In this document: positions 43,910 through 53,124 of the stretch, in pieces
Numbering within the stretch: the stretch's first letter is position 1
Layout: each line of letters opens with the position of its first letter
DNA from: Coprococcus eutactus
GTDB lineage: Bacteria; Bacillota; Clostridia; Lachnospirales; Lachnospiraceae
Reading direction: 5' to 3'
Length of the DNA stretch: 64,000 bases
Assembly (NCBI RefSeq): GCF_025149915.1
Contig: NZ_CP102278.1
Location: 1,720,001-1,784,000, forward strand
Translations under genes and position numbers: made by a program
The notes under the pieces: generated by a model
Database searches by the model: none
Told to the model about the DNA's origin: nothing
What the model saw: only the letters and a program-made list of their open reading frames with translations

Positions 43910-43991
43910 AATCTATATGCATTCTGACATATATTGATCTAAGCCAGCTGCATATATTGACTATCACATTTTACTGAACAGGAGATTTTTA

Positions 43992-45245
43992 ATGAGTGTA
44001 AATAAAAATTCAAAATACCATTCTTTATCAAAAGAAGTTTATGAACAGATCTTAGGCGACCGTGAACACGGCAAGATAAACCCATATGCATGCAAGGACT
44101 CTGACATTATAAGACGTCAGCCAGACCATGATGCCCCACATCTGTGGAGACCTGCATTTGTCATGGATGTGGAAAAGATACTTCACAACAACTATTACAA
44201 TCGCTATTCTGATAAGACACAAGTTATCTCATGCTACAAGAACGATGACATATCAAGACGTGCACTTCACGTCCAGCTTGTATCCAGAATTGCAAGGACT
44301 ATCGGAATGACTCTTGGACTCAATCTTGATCTCATAGAGGCAATCTCCCTTGGACATGACATCGGACATACTCCATTTGGTCATGCCGGAGAGCGTTATC
44401 TGAATGAGATCTACAACGAGCATACCGGAAGGCTCTTCAACCATAACATCCACAGCGCCAGAGTACTTGACAAACTTATATTCCGAAATATCAGCCTCCA
44501 AGTGCTTGATGGTGTTATATGCCACAACGGCGAAATGGAACAGCAATGCTATACACCTAAGACATTTAACGCAGACGATCCATGGGGAGAATTTGACAGG
44601 TCGGTGGAGGACTGCTACACAGATCCTTCTGCAAATAAAAAACAGATTCCAGGTACACTTGAAGGCTGTATCATGAGAATCAGCGATATCATAGCCTACC
44701 TCGGAAAAGACAGGCAGGATGCAATAAAGATCGGTCTCATTTCAAATGATGATTCTTTCTCTGCAGGCAGCCTTGGATCCTCCAACGCCCAGATAATTCA
44801 CAATATGACTGTCAATATCATAGAAAACAGCTATGGGAAACCTTATATAAGCATGGATCCGGATGTATATGAGACCTTCTCCAAAGCCAAGACTGAGAAT
44901 TACCAGAACATATATAACAATGACAGTCTCAACACAATGTATAATGACAACATAAAGCCAATGTTCTATTGTATATACGAAGAATTACTGAGACAGGCTA
45001 AGAGCAAAGACACTAATTCCATACTGTATAAACACCATGTCAACTACATAAAAGATGCAAACCGGTATAGCAATTATTTTGGTAAAAAAGAATTCATCGA
45101 CAATTATCTCAGTCAGGATCCAAACGAAATCGTAGTAGACTTCATCGCCAGCATGACTGATGACTATTTCATAGATCTGTATGAATACCTTTTCCCAGAT
45201 GGACCATACAAGGTCAACTATGTCGGATACTTTGACAACATCTGA
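43992..45245 (+). CDS. dgt: Deoxyguanosinetriphosphate triphosphohydrolase-like protein (HD domain)
   Basis: 417 residues. The HD metal ligands are in order: RALHVQLVSRIAR near residue 95, GHDIGHTPFGHAGE near residue 118 and MRISDIIAYLGKD near residue 230. The family hydrolyses dNTPs (classically dGTP) to nucleoside and triphosphate. CAGGAGA precedes the ATG. It is the only rightward gene in this half of the window and has its own promoter and terminator. Members can serve nucleotide pool control or deplete dNTPs in phage defence; which applies here is unknown. Confidence 0.9.
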   Translation: MSVNKNSKYHSLSKEVYEQILGDREHGKINPYACKDSDIIRRQPDHDAPHLWRPAFVMDVEKILHNNYYNRYSDKTQVISCYKNDDISRRALHVQLVSRIARTIGMTLGLNLDLIEAISLGHDIGHTPFGHAGERYLNEIYNEHTGRLFNHNIHSARVLDKLIFRNISLQVLDGVICHNGEMEQQCYTPKTFNADDPWGEFDRSVEDCYTDPSANKKQIPGTLEGCIMRISDIIAYLGKDRQDAIKIGLISNDDSFSAGSLGSSNAQIIHNMTVNIIENSYGKPYISMDPDVYETFSKAKTENYQNIYNNDSLNTMYNDNIKPMFYCIYEELLRQAKSKDTNSILYKHHVNYIKDANRYSNYFGKKEFIDNYLSQDPNEIVVDFIASMTDDYFIDLYEYLFPDGPYKVNYVGYFDNI

Positions 45246-45262
45246 TCATAATTGTCAAAACA

Positions 45263-45313
45263 AATACCTCCCGGGCAGATTGTTATATTTCCATCATCCG
45301 CCTGGGAGGTATT
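45263..45313. terminator. Terminator between convergent dgt and HD genes
   Basis: AATACCTCCC/GGGAGGTATT stem with an inner GGC/GCC extension. Symmetric, usable from both sides. Confidence 0.75.
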
Positions 45314-45354
45314 ATCATACATTTTTGTAATTAAAAATAACTATTCACTATCGA

Positions 45355-45912
45355 CTACTTGCCGGTCTGATCTGACATTTTCTCTATAAGTTTCTTACAT
45401 TCAGCCTCAAATTCATCTTCCACTTCTCGCCATGATCTTTCTGCCACAGCAGGGACTGAACTAAGGTTGTCCGTATTCCTATGCGCCTCGCCTTTCATCA
45501 GATTCTTAAGTTCGAAGTTCATCATATCATCATCTATCTGTTTCCACATAGCATTCTCTTCTTCGCTCAGATCAGATAATCCAAAATGCTCCAGTATTAC
45601 ATCCATAATCATACTCTCTATCTCAAGATAATTGGACAAATGTGCTTTTACCGGTCTGATTATGTCTGATATATACGCCTCGCTGGCATCGTGAAGCAGA
45701 CAGGCAAGCTGTAACCGCTCTGACCATCCCCTTGCCTTCGCCTCATTCATACAGTTGATGGAGTGCTGTGCCACAGAAAAGAAATAGGACACATGCCCTC
45801 CACCGCGGCACGTGAGGCTTAACGCATGCGCAATATCCTGTATTGATATGTCTGAAGCTGTCATATTCATCGGATCTATTTTGTTCCCCGTATACGTGTC
45901 CATCGTTGCCAT
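45355..45912 (-). CDS. HD-domain phosphohydrolase (YfbR-like)
   Basis: 185 residues. FSVAQHSINCMNE supplies the first His, LACLLHDASEAYISD near residue 72 the HD pair, and a later D (KQIDDD region) completes the metal site. This pattern is that of 5'-deoxynucleotidases such as YfbR. It likely acts on small nucleotides in the cytoplasm. It sits next to another HD enzyme (dgt) on the opposite strand. Confidence 0.85.
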   Translation of the reverse strand: MATMDTYTGNKIDPMNMTASDISIQDIAHALSLTCRGGGHVSYFFSVAQHSINCMNEAKARGWSERLQLACLLHDASEAYISDIIRPVKAHLSNYLEIESMIMDVILEHFGLSDLSEEENAMWKQIDDDMMNFELKNLMKGEAHRNTDNLSSVPAVAERSWREVEDEFEAECKKLIEKMSDQTGK

Positions 45913-45987
45913 ATCACAGTCTCCTTATCCTTATTTATCAGCATTTTAAGATAGTATATCCTTGTTGTATCATATTCCACTTTTAAT

Positions 45988-46755
45988 TCATTCAAGGTCA
46001 AGCAATTCAGAAATAATATCATTGAATTGTCTGCTCTGATCTATGTTGCACACGTGACCGCAATGCTCTATTATTACCAGCTCCGCATCTGTCAGATCAG
46101 CTTCCTCCACGATTCCATTTATAAAACACAGATCACCACGCCCGGAAATATATATATTCTCCTCGTGTAATCTGCTCACGAACTCGTCACAAAGTGAAAA
46201 ATGCTCAATAAAAATATTCATATATGCCTTAAATTCCTGACTGTTTAATGCCTTGGCACATTTGCAGAACACCTTCCTGCTTGTCTTGCTGACTTTCCAT
46301 GGCATAAATAACTTTGCCATTATTCTGTAGACGACAGGAAATGGAAGTTTGTCACCTATCTTAGCAAAGACATTGACAGCACGCCTGAGTGGTTTTCCAA
46401 CCGTGCCAAGCGCACCCACAAGTATTGCTTTATCTATGTAACTTCCGCATCTCATCTCCATATATTTGATAAATATAGTTCCAAGTGATACGCCCATAAA
46501 AACAGCTCGCTGTATCCCCCGCTCATCAAGCACCTGCGTGATCTCACCCACGACAACATCCAGCGTACTTCCCATCTTGGACAATTTCAGTTCACTGTCT
46601 CCATGGCTTGGCAAAGTTATCGCCAGAACATTAAACTTCTTTTGAAGCAAGGGAATCTGATTCTTCCATACCCTGTTGTTTCCTCCAAATCCATGAAGCA
46701 GAACTATATATCTATCGGTATCACATGAGCTTTCAAAAACTTCATAATGTAACAA
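45988..46755 (-). CDS. Alpha/beta-fold hydrolase
   Basis: 255 residues with TTG as likely start at 46755 (AGGGGATG upstream). Oxyanion loop LLHGFGGNNRVW near residue 20, nucleophile elbow G-V-S-L-G near residue 90, late His in IEHCGHVCNID near residue 232 and an acidic residue in SGRGDLCF. Small-molecule esterase-type fold; substrate unknown. It follows the cation transporter gene with about 50 bases between, so they are probably co-transcribed. Confidence 0.82.
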   Translation of the reverse strand: MLHYEVFESSCDTDRYIVLLHGFGGNNRVWKNQIPLLQKKFNVLAITLPSHGDSELKLSKMGSTLDVVVGEITQVLDERGIQRAVFMGVSLGTIFIKYMEMRCGSYIDKAILVGALGTVGKPLRRAVNVFAKIGDKLPFPVVYRIMAKLFMPWKVSKTSRKVFCKCAKALNSQEFKAYMNIFIEHFSLCDEFVSRLHEENIYISGRGDLCFINGIVEEADLTDAELVIIEHCGHVCNIDQSRQFNDIISELLDLE

Positions 46756-46804
46756 TATCCTTGCATCCCCTTGATCATTTGTATTTTGTATTACAGCTTT
46801 ACTA

Positions 46805-47752
46805 TCAATCTGGTATGACCTCTATATACACCTGATCATACTTATCCCTTAGCTCCTGTTTTATCTCGTCTCTCACCTTATGAATGATACTTATATGTAT
46901 CACATCCGTCTGATTTCCTATATATACCTCAACCCACAGCTTCCGCCCGGTCTGGATGACATCCAGAAAAGTGACCTCATATGGGTAATCCTTCATATGC
47001 TGATCCACTATGGCTCGTATCTGACTAAGCGTCTCTTCCTCCGGAGCAAAAAGAATAAGATTCTTGATACTCTGAAATATCTCGCACACCGGCTCTTTTA
47101 TGAGAAGAAGTGCCATAACCACCGCTACAGCCGGATCAATATAAGGGGTCATAAAACGCAGACTTGTATGCAAAAGAGCAATCTGTACCGCAAATGCTAT
47201 AGCAACTCCCATACTGCTTATTACGTCAAGCTTCCACATATACAGCTCCGCTTTGATAGTTGTAGACTCATATTTCTTACTGTAATGGCCAAGTATCGCA
47301 TACATAACCGCACAGCATACACATACAAGAAATTCAAATACCGCTATGCTCCCCGCATCTACATCATGTCCCCCATGAAACAACAGCTTTATATTCTCAA
47401 CCATGAGATTACATGTGAGTGCAAGTAATACACTGTACTTCACAAGGAGGAAAAGCGATTCCACCTGAGCATAGCCATATGGATGTTTCTCCGTCACCGG
47501 TTTATACAGAAGCGGAACCAGCACCATGAATGGTCCTATCATGACCAGATCTGCAGAGTCGAACAGGCAGTCCGTCCAAAGTGAATGTGAATGGGTATAC
47601 CATGCCATCACGCCCTCCGCAAGTATAAACAGAACGCTTCCCAGAAACGACAGACGAAGTATTCTCTTCTCTATTGCAAGCTTGTCCTTTCTCGACCTAC
47701 GTTCCTTCTTCTTAGCTTCTCTTTTACTAATTTCTACATCTCTTTCATTCAT
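46805..47752 (-). CDS. Cation diffusion facilitator family transporter
   Basis: 315 residues. A highly basic N-terminus (KREAKKKERRSRKDK) precedes about six membrane helices (SLWTDCLFDSADLVMIGPFM near residue 58, with D-x3-D-like metal ligands). HPYGYAQVES near residue 90 is typical, and a C-terminal cytoplasmic domain ends YIEVIPD. CDF proteins export Zn2+, Fe2+ or Mn2+ in exchange for protons. Some ligand positions differ from the canonical HxxxD pattern, so the metal is unclear. Confidence 0.87.
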   Translation of the reverse strand: MNERDVEISKREAKKKERRSRKDKLAIEKRILRLSFLGSVLFILAEGVMAWYTHSHSLWTDCLFDSADLVMIGPFMVLVPLLYKPVTEKHPYGYAQVESLFLLVKYSVLLALTCNLMVENIKLLFHGGHDVDAGSIAVFEFLVCVCCAVMYAILGHYSKKYESTTIKAELYMWKLDVISSMGVAIAFAVQIALLHTSLRFMTPYIDPAVAVVMALLLIKEPVCEIFQSIKNLILFAPEEETLSQIRAIVDQHMKDYPYEVTFLDVIQTGRKLWVEVYIGNQTDVIHISIIHKVRDEIKQELRDKYDQVYIEVIPD

Positions 47753-47909
47753 TATATATTCTTCCTATGTTTAATTTCCATAGACCACAATATCATCAGT
47801 ACATAATATAATCAAGTATCGGCTATTGATTTCTCCTTTTTGATATGTATATTTTTTTACAAAAGTATGCAGCAGTATAATCGTCCTGCTCTGCACCATG
47901 GTTTTAAAA
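47753..47909. other. Intergenic spacer, no gene
   Basis: AT-rich with no supported feature. Confidence 0.35.
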
Positions 47910-48620
47910 TTACTCGTTTATTTCCCAATATCCGCTCCGACTTGAGCCAACTCTTTTTATAACACCATCACTCTGCAATTTTGATATATAACGTTTAATT
48001 GATCTAAGTGAAGTTCCGGTTTGTTCCTGCATTTCTTTCTGCGTTATTTTTTTATTTTCACGAATCAACTCAACAATCTTTGCCTCAATATCCTCTTCGT
48101 GTACATCCGTTCCGGTTTTGGTGTCATTGGTGCCAGCTTTGGTGCCAACTTTAGTGCCATTGGTGCCAACTTTAGTGTCATTGGTGCCAACTTTAGTGCA
48201 AGTTTTGGTGCCATTATCATCAACATGTTCACTTTCATTGCGTTCTTTAAGTGGAACTGTCAGTTTAAACACATCTCCCTCTTCAAAATCAGGTTCACCG
48301 CCCGAATATATTTTTGTATACTTATACAAATTACGAACTCCTGAACCTAATGAATCTGCATAGCCAATATTAACAAAGAAATTTGACAACACCGGATTTT
48401 TGGGATACGGTGTGAAATTTTGAGGTTCTATCCGTCCTACTCGTTGCGCCCTGTTCCAATTCTCTGTATATATCTTGTCCGGTTCAACCACAAGTTTCGC
48501 CGGAAATGCCGTACTAAACTCACGATGTACAAGAATATTGCTTACAATTTCACGTGCAATCGCATTTCTAACACTTACACTAACATTATCAATCAGGAAA
48601 AACTTGTCATTTATGTGTGT
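47910..48620 (-). pseudogene. C-terminal fragment of an AlbA_2/Schlafen-type ATP-binding regulator
   Basis: The open frame begins without a start after a stop at 48621-48623. It reads VRNAIAREIVSNILVHREFS, then PQNFTPYPKNPVLSNFF and SLGSGVRNLYKY, which is the C-terminal (HATPase_c_4-like) part of these regulators. The N-terminal AlbA_2 domain is missing. A Thr/Gly/Lys-rich linker of near-tandem repeats (TKVGTNDTKVGTNGTKVGT, ~residues 95-130 of the fragment) leads to a terminal winged helix ITQKEMQEQTGTSLRSIKRY. An internal ATG at 48491 could still yield a shortened protein. Confidence 0.75.
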
Positions 48621-48696
48621 TCAATCCTGATGTATGACCAGTACAATAAGAAGAAGCAATCCACCTAAAGATTGCTTTCTTTTATAATCTCATTCT

Positions 48697-49440
48697 TTAC
48701 CTATAATATTCCGCACCGGTCTCGACCTCGTACAGTGACAGCCGTCCGCCACTTTCTCTGTGTCCCGCCCCGGAATCTATACTGATCAGGTTTCGGTCCC
48801 GGCGAATTTTATATGAGCCGTCATAATTCAGACGCATCACGGGAACGTGCCCGACCAACACCGTCCGATCAAATGCTTTCCGATCTGCAGTGGGTATGTA
48901 GTGAATATCGTTTGATACCAAATGCTTGAACAAATCCGAACGTGCACTACTCTCGATTGTCTTGACTACATTGATGCTGCCGTCCGGTTCTCTGACAATA
49001 TAATCTGCCTGAAAGCCGGAATGTGTCATGAGCAGCTGTCCATCCCTGCCCTCCTTCGCGCCGTCAATCGTGAGATATAACGGCAGGCTCTGTATATACT
49101 CAGCAAGAGCTTCCGTTTCAGATGGATTGAGGCGGTTGACCTCCTCCACCGTGTCCGTGCTACCAAATGCCCGCCATGTAAAATCCGATAATTCTCTGCG
49201 AATATACTGAAGGCAGAACAGCTCATGATTGCCCATGGTGAGAAATACGTGTCCCGGATGCTCTTCCGACATCTGCTTAATCTCATACAAGAGCTTCAGT
49301 GAACACTTTCCACGATCAAGCACATCGCCATTGACATACAGCTTGTCGGCATTTGCGTCAAAAGAAACGTCTGCAAGTAACTTGTGAAAATTCTTGGAAT
49401 CACCATGAATATCCGATATGACAAACGTCCTCATACTCAT
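48697..49440 (-). CDS. Serine/threonine phosphatase-like metallophosphoesterase
   Basis: 247 residues. Motifs in order: SDIHGD near residue 10, NGDVLDRG near residue 38, MGNHE near residue 68, LMTHSGF near residue 135, VGHVPV near residue 195 and SIDSGAG near residue 220. This is the bacterial PrpA/Ap4A-type PPP phosphatase set. The start overlaps the stop of the NUDIX gene by four bases, so the two enzymes are coupled. A NUDIX plus phosphatase pair suggests cleavage of dinucleoside or capped nucleotides, as an inference. Confidence 0.9.
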   Translation of the reverse strand: MSMRTFVISDIHGDSKNFHKLLADVSFDANADKLYVNGDVLDRGKCSLKLLYEIKQMSEEHPGHVFLTMGNHELFCLQYIRRELSDFTWRAFGSTDTVEEVNRLNPSETEALAEYIQSLPLYLTIDGAKEGRDGQLLMTHSGFQADYIVREPDGSINVVKTIESSARSDLFKHLVSNDIHYIPTADRKAFDRTVLVGHVPVMRLNYDGSYKIRRDRNLISIDSGAGHRESGGRLSLYEVETGAEYYR

Positions 49441-49985
49441 ACATCATTGCTCCCTTCAACATGAAATCCCTGCTTTTTCAAAGAAGAATAAAGCTCATAT
49501 ACCTCTTCATAATATAGCGAACTGCTGACAAGCAGCCCATCATTATCCATACGTTTCAATTCAGTCAAATCCACCCACTTAAAGTCCCGAACTTCAACAT
49601 TGTCAATCTTACAGATAGTTTTTTCTCTGTCTACCACAAATAACCAGGCATCAAAGAAATCACTATACTTATCTCTTCTCTCTGATTTTATCAAAACTGG
49701 TTGTATTTCCGCAAGATCTATTCCTAATTCTTCCCCGACTTCACGCTTTGCACCTTCGATCGAAGACTCACCCTCAAGAACAGAGCCACCTGTCCTCTCC
49801 CACATCAGCTCATCCGTCCGCCCTTTCTGCCTCTGCGAGATCAGGAAGTTACCATAGTAATCCATGACCCATGAGTGAACGACGATATGATACAATCCGT
49901 CAGAAATCCTGTCTCCACGCTTGTGGTGATTTCTTACCCAGACTCGATTCCGATTAAACAAATCCCAATATTCAACGATGCTCAT
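49437..49985 (-). CDS. NUDIX hydrolase
   Basis: 182 residues from the ATG at 49985 (GAGGTG upstream); a 25-codon upstream extension overlaps other sequence and is less likely. The NUDIX box GSVLEGESSIEGAKREVGEE with following LGI near residue 75 is complete. The fold and the N-terminal WDLFNRNR...H segment resemble IDI-like NUDIX enzymes acting on nucleoside or prenyl diphosphates. Substrate unknown. Translationally coupled to the phosphatase gene (ATGA overlap). Confidence 0.9.
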   Translation of the reverse strand: MSIVEYWDLFNRNRVWVRNHHKRGDRISDGLYHIVVHSWVMDYYGNFLISQRQKGRTDELMWERTGGSVLEGESSIEGAKREVGEELGIDLAEIQPVLIKSERRDKYSDFFDAWLFVVDREKTICKIDNVEVRDFKWVDLTELKRMDNDGLLVSSSLYYEEVYELYSSLKKQGFHVEGSNDV

Positions 49986-50063
49986 AATTCGCGTCACCTC
50001 CCTCATCGCAAGTGCCTCCACGCTCATACCACCGATTATTATTCTCAAGTAGCTCCTCAAATG

Positions 50064-50741
50064 TCACCGGTTCGTAATTGTTGAATTCTTTGAACGTTTC
50101 TTATAACGGACTATTCCTACCGGTTTATCAACCTCAAGCGCAAGTTCTCTCCAATCGAATTCCTCTACTTCATCGTCCATCTCTGATTCAGGAGCATAAT
50201 AATACATATTTTTTCTTGACCAAGTCACCCGCATAGTAACGTCATCTTCCTGTTCAGCTTTCTCTGCCGGTACAAATAAGCGAAAAGTGTCTCTTTTTTG
50301 ATCAGACCAGATTGTTCGAACGATCAAGCCTGTCGCATATAACTCCGCCATAAGTATAATAACACAAATAAATACACCCATATTTACCGTAAAGACTTTG
50401 CTCCATACCGGCAATCTTGAAAATGCCACACCAAATGTTTTAAACGGATAGTCCGTTACATAAAGCATATTAAAGCTATCCGGATACCTTTTGTACATCA
50501 TATCGAACAGTAACAACTCTGTAACCTTGATATTACACGGAATTATCACAATAAAAGCAAACAAAAATGACCACAGGCTTTCATGCCCGGATGTAAAGCC
50601 AACCATTCCAATCATAACAAAAAACAGCAATACTCCAATTCCGCCATCGATCAGATCCCGTTGAGCAGCTCCCGTATAAAGGAAATACCCACTGTTTACA
50701 CCCAATATTAATAACTTAATTATATCAAACACCATAATCAT
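50064..50741 (-). CDS. Multi-pass membrane protein of unknown function
   Basis: 225 residues from the ATG at 50741. Four to five hydrophobic segments (IIKLLILGVNSGYFLY, IGVLLFFVMIGMVGF, FLFAFIVIIPCNI, VFTVNMGVFICVIILMAEL) are followed by a charged cytoplasmic tail of ~75 residues with an acidic run (PESEMDDEVEEFDWREL). The topology and position directly behind the M50-like gene (one-base overlap of stop and start) suggest a partner subunit. I recognise no family. Confidence 0.7.
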   Translation of the reverse strand: MIMVFDIIKLLILGVNSGYFLYTGAAQRDLIDGGIGVLLFFVMIGMVGFTSGHESLWSFLFAFIVIIPCNIKVTELLLFDMMYKRYPDSFNMLYVTDYPFKTFGVAFSRLPVWSKVFTVNMGVFICVIILMAELYATGLIVRTIWSDQKRDTFRLFVPAEKAEQEDDVTMRVTWSRKNMYYYAPESEMDDEVEEFDWRELALEVDKPVGIVRYKKRSKNSTITNR

Positions 50742-51901
50742 CACCCCATCAATCCGACATAAAATATGATCAAGCTCCAAAATCCTATATGCCCTATAAT
50801 CTGGAGAAATACTATCAATGTACACACAAGCAAAGCGCCGACTGCATGGATTCCCCTTTGAGCCAGAAGTTCATGCCTTGTATCACTGTCACGAAACAGT
50901 CGGCCAAAATAACTCAGTCCATAGGAAATGTGATTTGCATGCATCATTGCATCTAACACTTGGATACAATCCTCATGTAAAAATGACGGAAAGAAATGTA
51001 CCGCGCACCTTATAAGAATGCCAAACAACATTCCGCTGACAATCCAATAGAGAATTGTATTTTCCGTGTGAAGCAACACTCCTGACAAAATCGAAGCAAT
51101 CAAGAAGTCACAATATGCGCCGGCCAGCCTGATGTGCATCCTTCGGATTGCATAATATTTCCCGATAACCACAGAGTCATCTATCAGGTACCAATCGCCA
51201 TGCAGCAACGAACCATTTAAAAATCCCTTATAAATGACACGGGCTCCGAACAACCTGCCGACAGCACCATGACACAAATCCCTCGGAAACCCTTCTAAGA
51301 GGAATACAACCACAGTACATAACATCATAAGTAAAAATCCACCAAGTTCCCATTCCATGTCATTTGCAGCAGCCGAAATCAACGCCCGAGGCAACAAGGT
51401 TGCTCCAAAGGAAAATAACATTACACCCAACAGGGATAACACGACTGTCCATAACATCGGATGAGCCGACTTACTGTATGTTCTCCACTGCTCTTTATAA
51501 GCCTTTTTTGCTTCTGTAAGAGCCTCCTCACATACGAGCTCCGTTACATATTCTCCGGTCTCGTCCACCTCTGTCTTTACGTGACCTGTCACACCCTTTT
51601 CTTTATCTATGCTCTCCTGAATCGTAGCGGCAAACTCCAATATTTCATGTTCTCTTATGTCCTCTTTCTCGATATATGATTCTTTCCACAAGCTGTTGCA
51701 GATATCAGAAGAACATCTGTCCACAATCGGATCGTTGTTTCCGGTCATACTAAACAGGAGACGTGCCTCATCCTGATTCAGTTCCCTCTCTTTACCCAGG
51801 AATTCATTGTGTAGCACTACCTTTCTACCACCTTCTGATATCTCGGGAGTGACCCAGCTGGCAATACAGCCATATTCTCCGTCTACATCTAATAATCTCA
51901 T
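50741..51901 (-). CDS. PqqD-like/M50-like membrane protein, catalytic motif altered
   Basis: 386 residues. The N-terminal ~95 residues (VVLHNEFLGKERELNQDEAR region) have the look of a PqqD-type peptide-recognition domain, followed by a charged linker. Then come about six membrane helices. The helix with FPRDLCHGAVGRLFGARVIY near residue 205 aligns in position with the HEXXH-G-H-A segment of M50-type peptide zinc metalloproteases, and the next motif RLAGAYCDFLIASI matches their AGP..N/D helix. The HEXXH is reduced to D-L-C-H-G, so it is probably not proteolytic. Such proteins accompany RiPP export or maturation. This reading is from pattern, not certainty. Confidence 0.55.
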   Translation of the reverse strand: MRLLDVDGEYGCIASWVTPEISEGGRKVVLHNEFLGKERELNQDEARLLFSMTGNNDPIVDRCSSDICNSLWKESYIEKEDIREHEILEFAATIQESIDKEKGVTGHVKTEVDETGEYVTELVCEEALTEAKKAYKEQWRTYSKSAHPMLWTVVLSLLGVMLFSFGATLLPRALISAAANDMEWELGGFLLMMLCTVVVFLLEGFPRDLCHGAVGRLFGARVIYKGFLNGSLLHGDWYLIDDSVVIGKYYAIRRMHIRLAGAYCDFLIASILSGVLLHTENTILYWIVSGMLFGILIRCAVHFFPSFLHEDCIQVLDAMMHANHISYGLSYFGRLFRDSDTRHELLAQRGIHAVGALLVCTLIVFLQIIGHIGFWSLIIFYVGLMG

Positions 51902-51915
51902 ACGTCATCACCCCC

Positions 51916-53085
51916 CTAGTCTTCCTGGTCTGGATTCAGATAATTATACACGTAATTTCTATAATATCGCGTTTCCGTTTCACCTGTTAATTCTGCAAGA
52001 AATTCAAAACTTCTCTTGTCATCATCATTTTCATAGCCAAGAAGAGGATCTCCATTCAGATAACGTATATATGCAGCGCAATTATCAAACTTCCAAAAAG
52101 CGCGTTGCGTGTCTGTAAGTGTTATATAGATATCACAAAGTTCCTGCTGATAAATGTGATACACCTGATGAATCACCGCCTGGCAAGCTGTTTCAGAATC
52201 AGACAGACATTCTGTGCTGATATACACCGTGGATTGATCCGCATTATATTCATACTTCCCATACTCATCCTCGTAAGAATCATCGCTGAATACAAATTGC
52301 ATCTTACTGCCAAGTCCCTGATCATTTGCATAGGCGTAAGCTACAGCCTGTAAAGTTGCCTCCTTCTCCGCATCGGAAATCGTCGACCAAATGCTGTCAT
52401 CAATATTCTTGATGGTTTCGATATTATTATCCAGAGAATACTCATCTCCATATACATATGTTGGCTCATAGGCATCATCGGCTACAGCATCATAGCCGAC
52501 TTTTTCATAATATGTGCTCTTGATCTCCGCGTCATCCATACACTTCACAGAGATTGGCATAAAAATGCAAGCTGTAACAGCCGCCAGGTAGGCTCCCAGC
52601 CAAGCGATCTGCAATCCCGGAACATTACCTCTTCCATCTACCTTTAAATCTCCATTGCTTGATTCATTTTTCTTCCGTCTAAATACAGCCAAACCCATAC
52701 CAACAATCGCTACACACACCGCTATCGTCAGTATCAATCGGAATCTGTCTGATGACAGATAATCCATAAATGTCCAAGCGACATAAGCTCCAAGTCCGGC
52801 AAGTACATTCACACAGATATATTGCCACTTCCTGTCACGCCATGTAATCAGAATCCCGACTGCACAACTAATCAGCAGGCAGACTGCAAGACAAACCACC
52901 GACTCATCAAAGGCTGCTATCCGAATGAACTTTGGCAGGAAATGTAGCAGATCATATCCAAGCACCGCCGCAAGTAAGATATGCTCGACGATGTAACCTA
53001 ATGCTGTACTTGTAAACGGCGATTTGTCCTCCGACACGGTATTTGAATCGTTTACATCATTTGTTGTTTCATTACTCATTGACAT
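51916..53085 (-). CDS. Membrane-anchored zincin-like protein (paralogue 1)
   Basis: 389 residues from the ATG at 53085 (GGGAG upstream). The N-terminal half has five membrane helices; the extracytoplasmic C-terminal half carries ETIKNIDDSIWSTISDAEKE and ATLQAV, then AVIHQVYHIYQQELCDIY near residue 320, then TDTQRAFWKFDN. The same architecture occurs at 53711-54886. The HExxH position reads H-Q-x-x-H here, lacking the catalytic Glu, so it is an inactive or altered metallopeptidase fold. Function unknown. Confidence 0.65.
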   Translation of the reverse strand: MSMSNETTNDVNDSNTVSEDKSPFTSTALGYIVEHILLAAVLGYDLLHFLPKFIRIAAFDESVVCLAVCLLISCAVGILITWRDRKWQYICVNVLAGLGAYVAWTFMDYLSSDRFRLILTIAVCVAIVGMGLAVFRRKKNESSNGDLKVDGRGNVPGLQIAWLGAYLAAVTACIFMPISVKCMDDAEIKSTYYEKVGYDAVADDAYEPTYVYGDEYSLDNNIETIKNIDDSIWSTISDAEKEATLQAVAYAYANDQGLGSKMQFVFSDDSYEDEYGKYEYNADQSTVYISTECLSDSETACQAVIHQVYHIYQQELCDIYITLTDTQRAFWKFDNCAAYIRYLNGDPLLGYENDDDKRSFEFLAELTGETETRYYRNYVYNYLNPDQED

Positions 53086-53124
53086 GATGTTCATCTCCCT
53101 TGTAAATTTCGATAAGTCTTTGTA

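Noticed and set aside
48127..48216. Regular repeats suggesting a CRISPR array
   Set aside because: Repeats are contiguous without unique spacers and keep a protein frame (T-K-V-G-T linker). No CRISPR array was seen in the window.
49986..50060. N-terminal extension of the NUDIX protein
   Set aside because: The ATG at 49985 has the better ribosome site; the extension lacks conserved character.
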